A stretch of 53,185 nucleotides of DNA from Eggerthellaceae bacterium (GCA_022644775.1 JALCHN010000010.1:1-53185); one strand, 5' to 3'; shown: positions 1 to 11,300, numbered from the stretch's first letter. The notes: a model not told the origin generated them from the sequence alone. Translations and numbers: made by a program.

Positions 1-53
1 CGCGTGATGTTGTCACACTTGAGTGTGACAACATCACGCGCCCCCGTTGTCAC
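1..53. repeat. Palindrome plus copy of dispersed 29-nt repeat
   Basis: Positions 1-19 and 22-40 form a perfect inverted repeat. Positions 25-53 are one copy of a 29-nt repeat that starts GTGACAAC and ends GTTGTCAC with core ATCACGCGCCCCC. Other copies lie at 12451-12479, 12488-12516 and 47225-47253 (reverse), with a diverged one at 6861-6888. It lies directly downstream of the symporter gene and might also fold at the end of that transcript. Confidence 0.85.
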
Positions 54-59
54 AAGCGC

Positions 60-1478
60 CTAGCGCCCGTGGATTTCCGGAATGGGATCGGTGCATTCCT
101 CGTCGAGGTGACCTTCGTAGACGTAGTGTCGGGTCTCGCGCACCACCACGCCCGAAAGCAGCAGGACCATGATGATGTTGGGGATCACCATGAGGGCGTT
201 GCCGATGTCGGACACCGTCCATACCACGTCGCCCACGCCCAGGGCGCCCACGATGCCCACGAGCACGTAGAGTACCTGATAGGGACGGATGGCCTTGCGG
301 CCGAACAGGTAGGTGACGCAGCGGTTGCCGTAGTAGCTCCAGCCCAGAATCGTGGAGTAGGCGAAGCTCACCATGCCAAGAACGAGAATAGGCGTGCCGA
401 TGTAGGGAATGCTTGCAAACGCCGCGCTCGCAAGCTGGGCGCCAGCGGTGATCGTACCGTCCATGACGATTTGCGGGTTGGCGAGCAGCGCGGACACGAG
501 CACCACGCCGGTAAGGGCGCAGATGACCACGGTCGACCAGAAGGCGCCCGTCATGGCCACGAGCGACTGGCGCGCCGGGTTCTTGGTGGAAGCCGCAGCC
601 GCCACGATCGGAGCGGTGCCCAGGCCGGCTTCGTTGGAAAACAGGCCGCGTGCGCAGCCGAACTGCAGGGCGACCATGATGCCGCTGCCCACGGCGCCGC
701 CGAAGGCCGCCTTCGACGTGAAGGCGCATTCGAAGATTTCCGCGATGGCCTCGCCCAGGTAGCCGCTGTTCATGCACAGGATGATGATGCAGCCCACCAC
801 GTAGACCACGGCCATGATCGGCACGAGCTTTTCGCACACGTTGGAAATGCTGCGCACGCCGCCGAAGATGACCAAGGCAACCGCCAGCGCGATGACGAGG
901 GCGATCGCGAGCGTGGGAATGCCGGGGAAACTCGACTGGATGATGCCCGTCATGGCGGCCGACTGCACGGCCGAACCGGTGCCGAGCGTGGCGATCACGG
1001 CGAACACGCAGAAGAGCACGGCGCCCAGGTGGGCCCACCAGGGAGTCGATCCGTCAGAGCGCTTGAAGGCGCGCTCCCAGGCAAACATGGCGCCGCCGAG
1101 CATCTCGCCGTTCTCGTCCTTCACGCGGTACTTCACCGACGCGTAGACCTCGCAGTACTTGGTGGCCATGCCGAAGACGCCCGTGATCCACATCCAAAAG
1201 ACGGCGCCCGGGCCGCCTGCTAAGATGGCCGTGGCAACGCCCACGATCGAGCCGGTGCCCACGGTCGCGGCGAGCGCGGTGGCAAGCGCCCCGAACTGGG
1301 AGACGTCGCCTTCAGCGCCTTCGTCTTTGGAAACCGAAAGCTTGATGGCCGTGCCCAGCTTCCGCTGGATGAAGCCGGTGCGCACGGACAGGAAGACATG
1401 CGAGCCGAGCAGGAGCGCGATCATGACCGGGCCCCACACAGCCGCATCGATTTGGGTGAGTATATCTATAAAATCCAT
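60..1478 (-). CDS. Alanine/glycine:cation symporter (AGCS family)
   Basis: A 472-residue polytopic inner-membrane protein that should take up alanine or glycine with Na+. The family is recognised from the N-terminal topology and the conserved stretch ATALAATVGTGSIVGVATAI, followed by FWMWITGVFGMATKYCE and a later NEAGLGTAPI motif typical of AGCS carriers. Length is normal for the family. The ATG at 1478 has no Shine-Dalgarno sequence, but a TATAAT box ends 8 nt upstream, so the message is probably leaderless. The gene is divergent from the ECF ATPase gene, with about 40 nt between the starts. The exact substrate is an inference from the family. Confidence 0.93.
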   Translation of the reverse strand: MDFIDILTQIDAAVWGPVMIALLLGSHVFLSVRTGFIQRKLGTAIKLSVSKDEGAEGDVSQFGALATALAATVGTGSIVGVATAILAGGPGAVFWMWITGVFGMATKYCEVYASVKYRVKDENGEMLGGAMFAWERAFKRSDGSTPWWAHLGAVLFCVFAVIATLGTGSAVQSAAMTGIIQSSFPGIPTLAIALVIALAVALVIFGGVRSISNVCEKLVPIMAVVYVVGCIIILCMNSGYLGEAIAEIFECAFTSKAAFGGAVGSGIMVALQFGCARGLFSNEAGLGTAPIVAAAASTKNPARQSLVAMTGAFWSTVVICALTGVVLVSALLANPQIVMDGTITAGAQLASAAFASIPYIGTPILVLGMVSFAYSTILGWSYYGNRCVTYLFGRKAIRPYQVLYVLVGIVGALGVGDVVWTVSDIGNALMVIPNIIMVLLLSGVVVRETRHYVYEGHLDEECTDPIPEIHGR

Positions 1479-1486
1479 AGCTAATT

Positions 1487-1492
1487 ATTATA
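1487..1492 (-). promoter_or_regulatory. -10 box of a leaderless symporter transcript
   Basis: TATAAT read on the minus strand ends 8 nt before the ATG at 1478. That spacing would put transcription start on or next to the start codon. No good -35 hexamer is visible. The leaderless start is inferred. Confidence 0.55.
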
Positions 1493-1518
1493 CGGCAACA
1501 GAAAGGCCAAAACGCACC

Positions 1519-3417
1519 GTGATTGCTTTTACCGATGTGCGGTTCACTTACGACGGCGCCCGTTACGCCCTCGATGGCGCGACCTTCGCCGTCCCCCGCG
1601 GATCCTACACCTGCGTGGTGGGCGGCAACGGCAGCGGAAAGAGCACGCTCGCGCGCCATCTGAACGCCCTGCTGCTGCCCGACGCCGGCACGGTCGTCAT
1701 CGACGGGCAGGAAACCGCGCCCGCCACCGTCGAAGCGGTACGGCGGAAGGTGGCGCTCGTGTTCCAGAATCCCGAAGACCAGCTCGTGGCGCCCCGGGTG
1801 GAAGACGACGTTGCCTTCGGCCCCTGCAACCTGGGCCTGCCGGAGGCCGTCGTGCGCGAACGGGCGCAGCGGGCGCTTGCCGACGTGGGGCTTGCCGGCT
1901 TCGAACGGAGGCCGATCGACGAGCTTTCGGGCGGGCAGAAGCAACGCGTGGCAATCGCGGGCGCGCTTGCTATGGAGCCTGCGGTCCTCGTGCTCGACGA
2001 GGCGTCGTCGATGCTCGACCCCGCCGGCCGCGCCGATTTAGCGGCCCTCTGCCGGCAGCTTGCCGCGGCGGGCACGACGGTGGTGAGCGTCACCCACTTC
2101 ATAGACGAAGCGGCCCGCGCCGACCAGGTCATCGTGATGGAAGCGGGACGGGTCGTGCGCCAGGGAGCGCCCGCCCAGGTCTTCGCCCGCGATTTCGACG
2201 CCCGCGCCTTCTCGATCGAAGAGCCCGCCGCCGCCCGCCTCTGCCGGGCCCTGCAGGCTTTGGGGCTGCCGGTAGCCTGGACGCTCGATGAGGCCGACCT
2301 GGCCGCCCAGGTGTCGCACGCGCTCGCAGGCGACGCTACGGCGGGCGGACAGCGGGAGCACGAGGCAAACGGCCCCGCTGCCGGAGCGCCAAAGAGCGTT
2401 GCGAACGCGCAAGCCGACGCAGGTGCTCGCACGGGCGGCCGCATCGCCGCGCAGTCCGCCCGTACGCAACCTGCGGCAACGGCCGCGCACGACGAGTCTG
2501 CCGCAGGCGGCGCCCCTGCCGACCCCGCGCCTGCGCCCCTGCTCGCCTTCCGCGACGTGGCCTACTCCTACGACCGACCGCCGAAGAAGCGCCGGCGCAC
2601 CGGCGCGCAGCCGGCCGCCGCACCGGCCCGGCGCTGGGCCGTCGACGGCGTGACCTTCGCCGTACACCCCGGCGAAATCGTGGGACTCGCAGGCCGCACG
2701 GGCAGCGGCAAGAGCACGCTCGCGCGCCTGGCGGTGGGCCTCGCCCAGCCCGAACGCGGGGAAGTCGCAGCGGGAGGCGTCCCCCTTGCCGGCCGACCCA
2801 CCGCCGACATCGTGCGCAGCGGCGTGGCAGTGGCCTTCCAGCGGCCCGAGCGGCAGATCTGCTGTCAGACCGTCTTCGACGACGTCGTGATGGGGCCCCG
2901 CAACCTGGGCGTGCCCGAAGGCGAGCTCGAGGGCCGCTACGCCCGCGCGATGGAGCGGATGGGGCTCGACGCAGGCACCCTGCGCGCGGCCGACCCCTTC
3001 AAGCTTTCGGGCGGCCAGCAGCGCCGCGTGGCGCTCGCGGGCGCGCTCGCGATGGACCCGCAGGTGCTCGTGCTCGACGAGCCCGCTGCCGGCCTCGACC
3101 CCGCCGCCCGCGAGGCGATGCTTTCCACGATCGACGGCCTGCGCGCCGCCGGCACGGGTATCCTGCTCGTCTCGCATGCCATGGACGACTGCGCCCGCCT
3201 CTGCGATAGGCTCGTCGTGCTCGACGCCGGCCGCGTCGTCGCCGCCGGCACGCCCGCGGAGGTCTTCGCAGATTCCGCCGCCCTGGCCGCCCACGGGCTC
3301 GACGCGCCCGCCCCGCAGCGCCTGGCGCGCGCCCTCGCCAAGGCCGGCGCGCCCGTCCCCTGCCCCGCGTCCCTGCGCACGGTCGACGACCTGGCGCGCG
3401 CAATCGCCGGAGCATGA
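1519..3417 (+). CDS. ecfA: Fused ECF-transporter ATPase (EcfA-EcfA' in one chain)
   Basis: About 632 residues holding two complete ABC ATPase domains of the energy-coupling-factor type that power vitamin or metal uptake. Domain 1 (about residues 1-235) has Walker A GGNGSGKST, Q-loop QNPEDQ, signature LSGGQKQR and Walker B VLVLDEASSMLDP. Domain 2 (about 350-585) has GRTGSGKST, QRPERQ, LSGGQQRR and VLVLDEPAAGLDP. An Ala/Pro-rich linker joins them. I chose GTG 1519 because homology begins at IAFTDVRFTYDG; the open frame upstream runs through the symporter gene and is not coding. In most bacteria the two ATPases are separate genes next to ecfT. No EcfT or S component is seen here, so the partner must be elsewhere. 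Substrate unknown. Confidence 0.9.
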   Translation: MIAFTDVRFTYDGARYALDGATFAVPRGSYTCVVGGNGSGKSTLARHLNALLLPDAGTVVIDGQETAPATVEAVRRKVALVFQNPEDQLVAPRVEDDVAFGPCNLGLPEAVVRERAQRALADVGLAGFERRPIDELSGGQKQRVAIAGALAMEPAVLVLDEASSMLDPAGRADLAALCRQLAAAGTTVVSVTHFIDEAARADQVIVMEAGRVVRQGAPAQVFARDFDARAFSIEEPAAARLCRALQALGLPVAWTLDEADLAAQVSHALAGDATAGGQREHEANGPAAGAPKSVANAQADAGARTGGRIAAQSARTQPAATAAHDESAAGGAPADPAPAPLLAFRDVAYSYDRPPKKRRRTGAQPAAAPARRWAVDGVTFAVHPGEIVGLAGRTGSGKSTLARLAVGLAQPERGEVAAGGVPLAGRPTADIVRSGVAVAFQRPERQICCQTVFDDVVMGPRNLGVPEGELEGRYARAMERMGLDAGTLRAADPFKLSGGQQRRVALAGALAMDPQVLVLDEPAAGLDPAAREAMLSTIDGLRAAGTGILLVSHAMDDCARLCDRLVVLDAGRVVAAGTPAEVFADSAALAAHGLDAPAPQRLARALAKAGAPVPCPASLRTVDDLARAIAGA

Positions 3418-3462
3418 AAAACCGCCCGCATCCGGGGCGCGAGGCCTCGGATGCGGGCGGTT
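3415..3462 (-). terminator. Rho-independent terminator of the DUF1292 gene
   Basis: A perfect 15-bp stem (3420-3434 with 3448-3462) is followed on the minus strand by TTTT. It overlaps the end of the convergent ecfA gene and may stop both transcripts. Confidence 0.85.
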
Positions 3463-3485
3463 GCAAGGCAGGGATGCGGTTCGCA

Positions 3486-3806
3486 CTAGGCGAAGTCGTA
3501 GAGGTCCTTGGTCGCCTTCTGGAACTCCGCGTAGGCGCGGCGGGCGATGCCTTCGTCGACCACGAGTTCGAACGCGGCCGGCTGCTCGTCCTCGTCGAGC
3601 TCGGTGACCTCCATGACCACGATCTCGCCCGACGACAGGGCCGGCGTCTCTTCGGTCACGGGGAAGAAAAACCCGTAGCGGGCGCCGTCCATCAAGAGCA
3701 GGCCCAGAAATTCCATGTTGACCAGGTTGCCCTTTTCGTCTTGGAAGGTGAAGGTCTCGCCCTCTTCGACCGGCGGGGCAAAATTAGGGGCGCTTCCCGT
3801 TTTCAC
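3486..3806 (-). CDS. DUF1292 family protein
   Basis: A 106-residue soluble acidic protein resembling the DUF1292 (YrzB-like) family: a short beta-rich core (FTFQDEKGNLVNMEFLGLL, YGFFFPV, then an acidic ELDEDEQPAAFELVVDEG stretch). Its molecular function is not known. The start is GTG 3806, preceded by GAAAGGA at a spacing of 6. It is a single-gene unit between the SecDF terminator and its own terminator at 3415-3462. Confidence 0.75.
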   Translation of the reverse strand: MKTGSAPNFAPPVEEGETFTFQDEKGNLVNMEFLGLLLMDGARYGFFFPVTEETPALSSGEIVVMEVTELDEDEQPAAFELVVDEGIARRAYAEFQKATKDLYDFA

Positions 3807-3845
3807 GTTGGGTCCTTTCGTCGCAGGGGCGCCAAGGCGCCGGGG

Positions 3846-3877
3846 TAAAAGAAAGCGCCCGCCGGGCGGCGGGCGCT
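3846..3877 (-). terminator. Rho-independent terminator of secDF
   Basis: A 10-bp GC stem (3854-3863 with 3868-3877) with a 4-nt loop is followed on the minus strand by a TTCTTTT tail. It lies 14 nt past the secDF stop. Confidence 0.9.
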
Positions 3878-3890
3878 CGCGTATGCCATT

Positions 3891-6734
3891 TTACTTGCTT
3901 TCGCCGCCGGGCTCGTCCGAGTTGCCCAATTCGTCGAACTTCTCTTTGTCGACGATGCGGATCTCCGGCTCGTCGGGCTCGGCCTTTTCGGTCTTGGCGG
4001 CGCGGCCGACCTTCTTGCGCTGGGCAGCGCGCTGAGCCTTTGCCTTCTGGGCGCCGGTGAGCACCGCGTCGTTGCCGGAAGCGGCCTTCTTGGGCTTGGC
4101 CGACGCCGGCGCAGAGGTCGAAGCAGCATCTGCGGAAGCTTCCGCAGGCACAGGCGCAGGAGCCTCGGCCGCGGCAGTGGACGCGGGCGCGGGCACGGCA
4201 GCCGCCGGCGCAAGCGAGCCGTGGGCGAAGGCGAAGCGGCCCACCTGGGTGCCGAACTTCTTCTCGAGCTTCTTGAACTTGGGCTCGTGGGTCTTCCACA
4301 TCGCGAACAGCGGGCAGGCGATCGCAATCGACGAGTAGGCGCCGGCGAGCAGGCCGATCACCATGGCGAAGGCGAAGTCCTTCAGCGTCTCGCTGCCGAA
4401 GAGCAGCATGGCGAAGACGGGGATGATCGAGGTGAGCGTCGTGTTGATCGAGCGGATGAACACCTGGTTCATCGAATGGTTGGCCATCGTCATGAAGGTG
4501 CATTTCACGTTGCTGTGCTGCATGTTGTCGGAAATGCGGTGGAAGACGACCACGGTATCGTAGAGCGAGTAACCCAGAATCGTGAGCAGGGCGGCGATCG
4601 TGTTGGGGTTCATCTCGCGGCCCACCAGGGCGTAGATGCCCACGACCAGGATGATGTCGTGCAAAAGGGCCACGATCGCGGTGATGCCCATCTTGTATTC
4701 GAAGCGGATGGCGATGTAGACGATGATGAGCACGAACGACACGATGAGGGCGAAGAACATCGACTGCACGATGCTCGCGCCCCAGTCGGGGCCAATGGTG
4801 CTCACCTGGAAGCTGTCGGTCGAAAGACCGAGCTCGCTGGCCACCTGGGTGGCGGCGTAGTTGGCCGAAGAGGCGTCGGCGTTGGCGATACGGACGATGA
4901 AGCCGTTCTCTCCGTTGCTTTCGGTGGTCTGCACGACCGGATCGCTCTCGCCCTGGTCTTCGAAGGCGCTGCGGATCTGGTCGGTGGTGACGTCGCCCGT
5001 GTCGTTGAAGGTGATGCTCGTGCCGCCCACGAACTCGATGCCAAGGTTCAGGCCGCGCACACCGATGACGGCGATGCAGAGCACCACCACGACGGCCGCG
5101 ATCGACAGGAAGACCTTGCGGTAGCCAAGGAAGTTGATGTCGTGCTTGAGGAAGCGGCCCTTCAGGCCCGCGGCGGCGCGCGCGGCTTCGCGGCCTTCCT
5201 CGCCGCCCTTGCGCGTGGCGTAGGCTTCGGTGTCGGCCGAATTGATGGCCTCGCCCGACACGGCGGTTTCGACGGACTCGCCTTCGATTTCGGCCAAGCG
5301 GCCGTAGACTTCAGCCGCATGCTCGCTGTCCTTCACGCCCCAGAAGCCCGGATGGTGCTTGATCGCATGCGGGGCGAGCAGGCGGATGATCGGCGCCTTG
5401 AAGAGCAGCATCATCACGATGTCGCAGGCGATGCCGAGCGCCAGCGTGAGGCCGAAGCCCTTAACAGAGCTCGTGGCCAGGAAGAACAGGGTGAGGGCCG
5501 TGACCAACGACACGAGGTCGGCGTCGATCGAGGTCTGAATGCCGTGGCGCACGCCGGTGATCGACGCGGCGCGGATGCTGCGCCCAAAGCGGATCTCCTC
5601 GCGGAAGCGCTCGAGCGTGAGGATCGACGAGTCGGCGGCCATGCCGATGGTGAGCACGATGCCCGCCACACCGGCCAGCGACAGGCTGAACAGGCCGAAG
5701 TGCGACAGGGTCGCGAGCAGGCCCAGGTAGAAGACCGCGAAGACGGCCATGGCGGCGGCGGTGATCATGCCCAGGCCGCGATAGAAGACCAAGAGGTAGA
5801 TCATCACGAGCAGAAGGCCGATGAGGGCCACGATCACGCCGGAGGTCAGGGCGTCCTGGCCGAGCGTGGGGCCGACCGTCTGGGCCTGGCTGAAGCTGAA
5901 GCTCACGGGCAGCGAGCCGCTCTCGAGCACGGTCTTCAAGTTCTTGGCCTCGTCCTGCGTGTAGTTGCCGGTGATCTGCACCTTGCCGTCGGTGATTTCG
6001 GACTGCACGGCGGGCGCCGAATTCACTTCGCCGTCGAGAATGATGACGATCTGGCCGTGGGTGGGCGCGAGGTCCTTGCTCGCTTCGGCGAAGGCCTGGG
6101 TGCCCGCGTCGTCGAGCTCGATGTTGACGGCCCAGTAAGCGCCGTCGCCGTTTTCGCGGTCGACGGTGACGTTCTTGATGTTGGCGCCGGTCACGATCGG
6201 GGTGTAGGTGCCCTCTTCCACCTTGAGCGCGCCGCCCGTGTTTTCGGCCGGCAGCGTGTTGCCGAAGGCGTCGGTGACCGTCGACGAACCCTCGGTGAGG
6301 TCGCCCGATGCGATCTTGTTCTTCACCGTTTCGTCGGTAAAGGAGTCGAGGCGGGCGAACTCGAGCTTGCCGGTGCGGCCGATCGTGTCGAGGGCTTCCT
6401 GGGTGTCGGAAAGGCCCGGAATCTGCACGAGGATCTGGTCGTTGCCCTGGCGCTGGACGGTGGCTTCGGAAGCACCGAGCGCATTGACGCGCGACTCGAT
6501 GATGTCGCGGCTGTTGGCCATGTCGTCGTCGGTGATCTCGCCGCCGTCGGTGGAGTTGGCCTGCAGCACGACCGACAGGCCGCCCTGGATATCGAGGCCC
6601 TGGTTGATCTTCTCCTGCGGGGGCATGAACATCACGATCGAGCCGATGACGAGCAGCGTCGTGATGATGAGCAGCCACATATTGCGGCGGTCGTTGCTCG
6701 AGGTGTGCGAGCGTTTCTTCTTCGTGTCAGCCAT
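3891..6734 (-). CDS. secDF: SecDF fused protein translocase subunit
   Basis: A 947-residue fusion of SecD and SecF, the RND-type proton-driven subunits that pull secreted proteins across the membrane with SecYEG. The SecD half starts with one membrane helix, then GLDIQGG at residues 46-52, a large periplasmic domain (about residues 60-290) and five helices. The SecF half starts near residue 530 with its helix and the LGIEFVGGTS motif, followed by the second helix bundle. After the last helix there is an unusually long tail of about 120 residues rich in Ala, Pro, Glu and Lys. The ATG at 6734 follows GAAGGG. SecD-SecF fusion is known in other bacteria; yajC, often nearby, is absent here. Confidence 0.96.
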   Translation of the reverse strand: MADTKKKRSHTSSNDRRNMWLLIITTLLVIGSIVMFMPPQEKINQGLDIQGGLSVVLQANSTDGGEITDDDMANSRDIIESRVNALGASEATVQRQGNDQILVQIPGLSDTQEALDTIGRTGKLEFARLDSFTDETVKNKIASGDLTEGSSTVTDAFGNTLPAENTGGALKVEEGTYTPIVTGANIKNVTVDRENGDGAYWAVNIELDDAGTQAFAEASKDLAPTHGQIVIILDGEVNSAPAVQSEITDGKVQITGNYTQDEAKNLKTVLESGSLPVSFSFSQAQTVGPTLGQDALTSGVIVALIGLLLVMIYLLVFYRGLGMITAAAMAVFAVFYLGLLATLSHFGLFSLSLAGVAGIVLTIGMAADSSILTLERFREEIRFGRSIRAASITGVRHGIQTSIDADLVSLVTALTLFFLATSSVKGFGLTLALGIACDIVMMLLFKAPIIRLLAPHAIKHHPGFWGVKDSEHAAEVYGRLAEIEGESVETAVSGEAINSADTEAYATRKGGEEGREAARAAAGLKGRFLKHDINFLGYRKVFLSIAAVVVVLCIAVIGVRGLNLGIEFVGGTSITFNDTGDVTTDQIRSAFEDQGESDPVVQTTESNGENGFIVRIANADASSANYAATQVASELGLSTDSFQVSTIGPDWGASIVQSMFFALIVSFVLIIVYIAIRFEYKMGITAIVALLHDIILVVGIYALVGREMNPNTIAALLTILGYSLYDTVVVFHRISDNMQHSNVKCTFMTMANHSMNQVFIRSINTTLTSIIPVFAMLLFGSETLKDFAFAMVIGLLAGAYSSIAIACPLFAMWKTHEPKFKKLEKKFGTQVGRFAFAHGSLAPAAAVPAPASTAAAEAPAPVPAEASADAASTSAPASAKPKKAASGNDAVLTGAQKAKAQRAAQRKKVGRAAKTEKAEPDEPEIRIVDKEKFDELGNSDEPGGESK

Positions 6735-6860
6735 GACGACCCTTCGCTAGCGGCGCGCACCGGGCGCGCGCCGACCGCCGCCGCGCGGGACGGCGGTTAT
6801 TCTCGTAGGTAACCAATGCATTATGACACAAGAAAAGACCGCCCGCGCGGCGGCACGTGC

Positions 6861-6888
6861 GTGACAGGGGGACGGAGGTCGTTGTCAC
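6861..6888. repeat. Diverged copy of the dispersed 29-nt repeat
   Basis: The ends GTGACA and GTTGTCAC are kept and the C5/G5 core is recognisable on the reverse strand, but the rest has drifted. It sits between the tgt stop and secDF. Confidence 0.5.
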
Positions 6889-6899
6889 GGCGCAACTAA

Positions 6900-9019
<2,120 letters not shown>

Positions 9020-9251
9020 GCTCTCGTGTCCTCGTTCGTTCGTTTTGGTGCGGTTTCCTCGAAGAGTATACGGTATCGGCGGACGCGCTGCGCCGGGCGC
9101 CCGTTCGCACGCCGGGCGCACCGCTTGCACGTCCGGGGCGCGAAGGATGCGCTTCGGGCGCGGGACGGGGATTCTGCGCAATGCCGGGGCGCTTGCTTTA
9201 CGCAGGTTCGCGGGCAACGTAGTATGGAGTTTCGGAAGGAGGCCGCCGGCC

Positions 9252-10076
9252 ATGAAAACCCTGCTGCACGCCTGTTGCGGGCCCTGTTCGCTCGAGCCCT
9301 ACAAGCTGCTCGCCGCCCAAGGGCACGACCTGACCATCGCGTTCATGAACTCGAATATCCAGCCGCGCGCGGAATACGACCACCGCCTGGCCACGCTGCG
9401 CGCCTGGGCGGACGCCAACGGCATCCCGGTCGTCGAGGGCGCATGGGACGACGTGGCCTGGCGCGCGGAAGCGGGCGCGATCACGGCCCAGGGCGGCCCG
9501 CGCGAAGACCGCTGCCGCCACTGCTATCGCCTGCGCCTTGCCGAAGCGGCTGCTTGGGCGGCGGCCCACGACTTCGAGGGGCTTTCCACCACGCTGGCCG
9601 TGAGCCCCTACCAGCTCTTCGACATCTGCCATGAAGAGCTCGTCGCCGCCTGCCGGCCCTATGGGCTCACCCCCGTGTGGCAGGATTTCCGCCCCCACTA
9701 CCCCGACGCCACGCGCGAGAGCCGAAAGCTGGGCATGTACCGGCAGAACTACTGCGGCTGCCTGTACTCGAAGGCCGAAGCCGCAGCCGAACGGGCCGCA
9801 CGCAAGCGGCAGCGCGCCGCCGAACGGGCCCGTCGCGAAGCCGAGCTCGCGCCCGTGCGCGCTGCCGAAGAGGCCGCCCGTGCGCAGAAGAAGCGCGATC
9901 GAGCCGCCTACGACGCCAAGCAGCGGGCCAAGAAGGCCGCCCGCAACGCGGCGCGCGCCAAGCTCAAGGCCGAAGCGGCCGCGGCGGCGAGCGCGCCCAA
10001 TGCGGCAGCTCCAGGCGGCGCCTCCGCTGCAGCGCCCGCCCCGGCAACGGCGACCCCCGCAGCCCATTCCGCATAG
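9252..10076 (+). CDS. queH: Epoxyqueuosine reductase QueH
   Basis: A 274-residue enzyme reducing epoxyqueuosine to queuosine, the cofactor-independent-of-B12 alternative to QueG. The four metal/cluster cysteines are visible in HACCGPCS near the N-terminus and in EDRCRHCYRLR at about residues 85-95; YCGC is also conserved further on. The core ends near residue 180. About 95 further residues are a highly charged Arg/Lys/Glu/Ala tail, predicted helical, that ends in an Ala/Pro run and is not part of the family core. ATG 9252 follows GGAAGGAGG at 9234-9242. It is co-directional with queA, 73 nt downstream, so probably one operon. Confidence 0.93.
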   Translation: MKTLLHACCGPCSLEPYKLLAAQGHDLTIAFMNSNIQPRAEYDHRLATLRAWADANGIPVVEGAWDDVAWRAEAGAITAQGGPREDRCRHCYRLRLAEAAAWAAAHDFEGLSTTLAVSPYQLFDICHEELVAACRPYGLTPVWQDFRPHYPDATRESRKLGMYRQNYCGCLYSKAEAAAERAARKRQRAAERARREAELAPVRAAEEAARAQKKRDRAAYDAKQRAKKAARNAARAKLKAEAAAAASAPNAAAPGGASAAAPAPATATPAAHSA

Positions 10077-10149
10077 GCGCCCCGCACCGCGCCCACGCGC
10101 ATCCGCAACCCATCCCGCCGCCCGCGAGCGGCTTTCCCGAAAGGCGACC

Positions 10150-11244
10150 ATGACCTACACCACCAGCGATTTCGACTACGACCTGCCCGAAGACCGCATT
10201 GCGCAGGAGCCCTGGCCCGTGCGCGACGAATGCAAGCTGCTCGTGATGGACCGCGCGACCGGCGCGCTGGAAGACCGGATCTTCCGCGACATCATCGACT
10301 ACATCGAGCCGGGCGACGTGCTGGTGGCCAACGAGACCCGCGTCATGCCGGCCCGCTTGCTGGGCCGCAAGCACGAAACGGGCGGCGAGGCCGAGGTCTT
10401 TCTGCTGCGAGAGCACGACGCGGGCGAGGCGCCGAGCAACACGAGCGCCCTATGGGAGGTGCTCGTGCGTCCCGGCAAGCGCCTGAAGCCCGGCGCGCGC
10501 ATCGATTTCACCGACAAAACCGACCCCAACGGGCGCGTGGCCCTTTCGGCCGAAATCGTCGACTTCACGCCCGGCGGCAAGGGCGAGCGCCTGGCGCGGC
10601 TTTCCACCAGCACGCACCGCACGCTCGACGAGGCCCTGCACGCCGTGGGGCACACGCCGCTGCCGCCCTACATCAAGCACTACGCGGGCGACGAGGAGAT
10701 GTACCAGACCGTCTATTCGAAGGAAGAGACGAGCGCCGCGGCGCCCACGGCCGGCCTGCATTTCACGCCCGAATTGATCGAGCGCATCAAGGCCAAGGGG
10801 GCGTTCTGGGAGACCGTCGAGCTGCAGGTGGGCATCGACACCTTCCGCATCGTCGACGAAGAGGACCCCACCACCCACAAGATGCATACGGAAACCTACA
10901 CGGTGCCGCAAGGGGTGGTGGATGCAATAGACGACGCGCACGAGCGTGGCAACAAGGTGATCGCAGTGGGCACCACGAGCACGCGCAGCCTGGAATCGGC
11001 CTGGGACGAAGGCGCCGGCGAGCTGGTGGCGCGCGAGAACGACCACACGAGCCTCTTTTTGTTCCCCGGGAGCACCTTCCACGTGATCGACGGGCTCATC
11101 ACCAACTTCCATGTGCCGCGCTCGACGCTGATGATGCTCGTGTCGGCCTTCAGCAGCCGCGACCACATCATGGCCGCCTACCGGCATGCAATCGACAACG
11201 ACTACCGCATGTTGTCCTTCGGCGACGCGATGTTCATCCACTAG
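10150..11244 (+). CDS. queA: S-adenosylmethionine:tRNA ribosyltransferase-isomerase QueA
   Basis: A 364-residue enzyme that adds the epoxycyclopentanediol moiety to preQ1-tRNA using the ribosyl part of SAM. The N-terminal FDYDLPEDRIAQEP, the EVLLRPG-like VLVRPGKRLKPG and the C-terminal NFHVPRSTLMMLVSAF are all family signatures, and full length is kept. ATG 10150 follows GAAAGG. It is the second gene of the queH-queA unit and is followed by a strong terminator at 11267. Confidence 0.97.
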   Translation: MTYTTSDFDYDLPEDRIAQEPWPVRDECKLLVMDRATGALEDRIFRDIIDYIEPGDVLVANETRVMPARLLGRKHETGGEAEVFLLREHDAGEAPSNTSALWEVLVRPGKRLKPGARIDFTDKTDPNGRVALSAEIVDFTPGGKGERLARLSTSTHRTLDEALHAVGHTPLPPYIKHYAGDEEMYQTVYSKEETSAAAPTAGLHFTPELIERIKAKGAFWETVELQVGIDTFRIVDEEDPTTHKMHTETYTVPQGVVDAIDDAHERGNKVIAVGTTSTRSLESAWDEGAGELVARENDHTSLFLFPGSTFHVIDGLITNFHVPRSTLMMLVSAFSSRDHIMAAYRHAIDNDYRMLSFGDAMFIH

Positions 11245-11266
11245 AGCCCCGTTGTCACGCGAATAG

Positions 11267-11300
11267 GGGTGCGCCCGCACGCGACGGGCGCACCCTTTCT
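11267..11300 (+). terminator. Rho-independent terminator of queHA
   Basis: An 11-bp perfect stem (11267-11277 with 11285-11295) is followed by TTTCT. A half copy of the 29-nt repeat (CCCCGTTGTCAC, 11247-11258) lies just before it. Confidence 0.9.

Noticed and set aside
1479-1518. Glycine riboswitch before the AGCS symporter
   Set aside because: Only 40 nt separate the divergent starts and the gene looks leaderless.
4221-6812. Very long plus-strand open frame opposite secDF
   Set aside because: It is the shadow of a high-GC gene: His/Asp/Arg/Gly-rich translation, no homology. Similar shadows at 14598-16325 and 27407-30268 were dropped.
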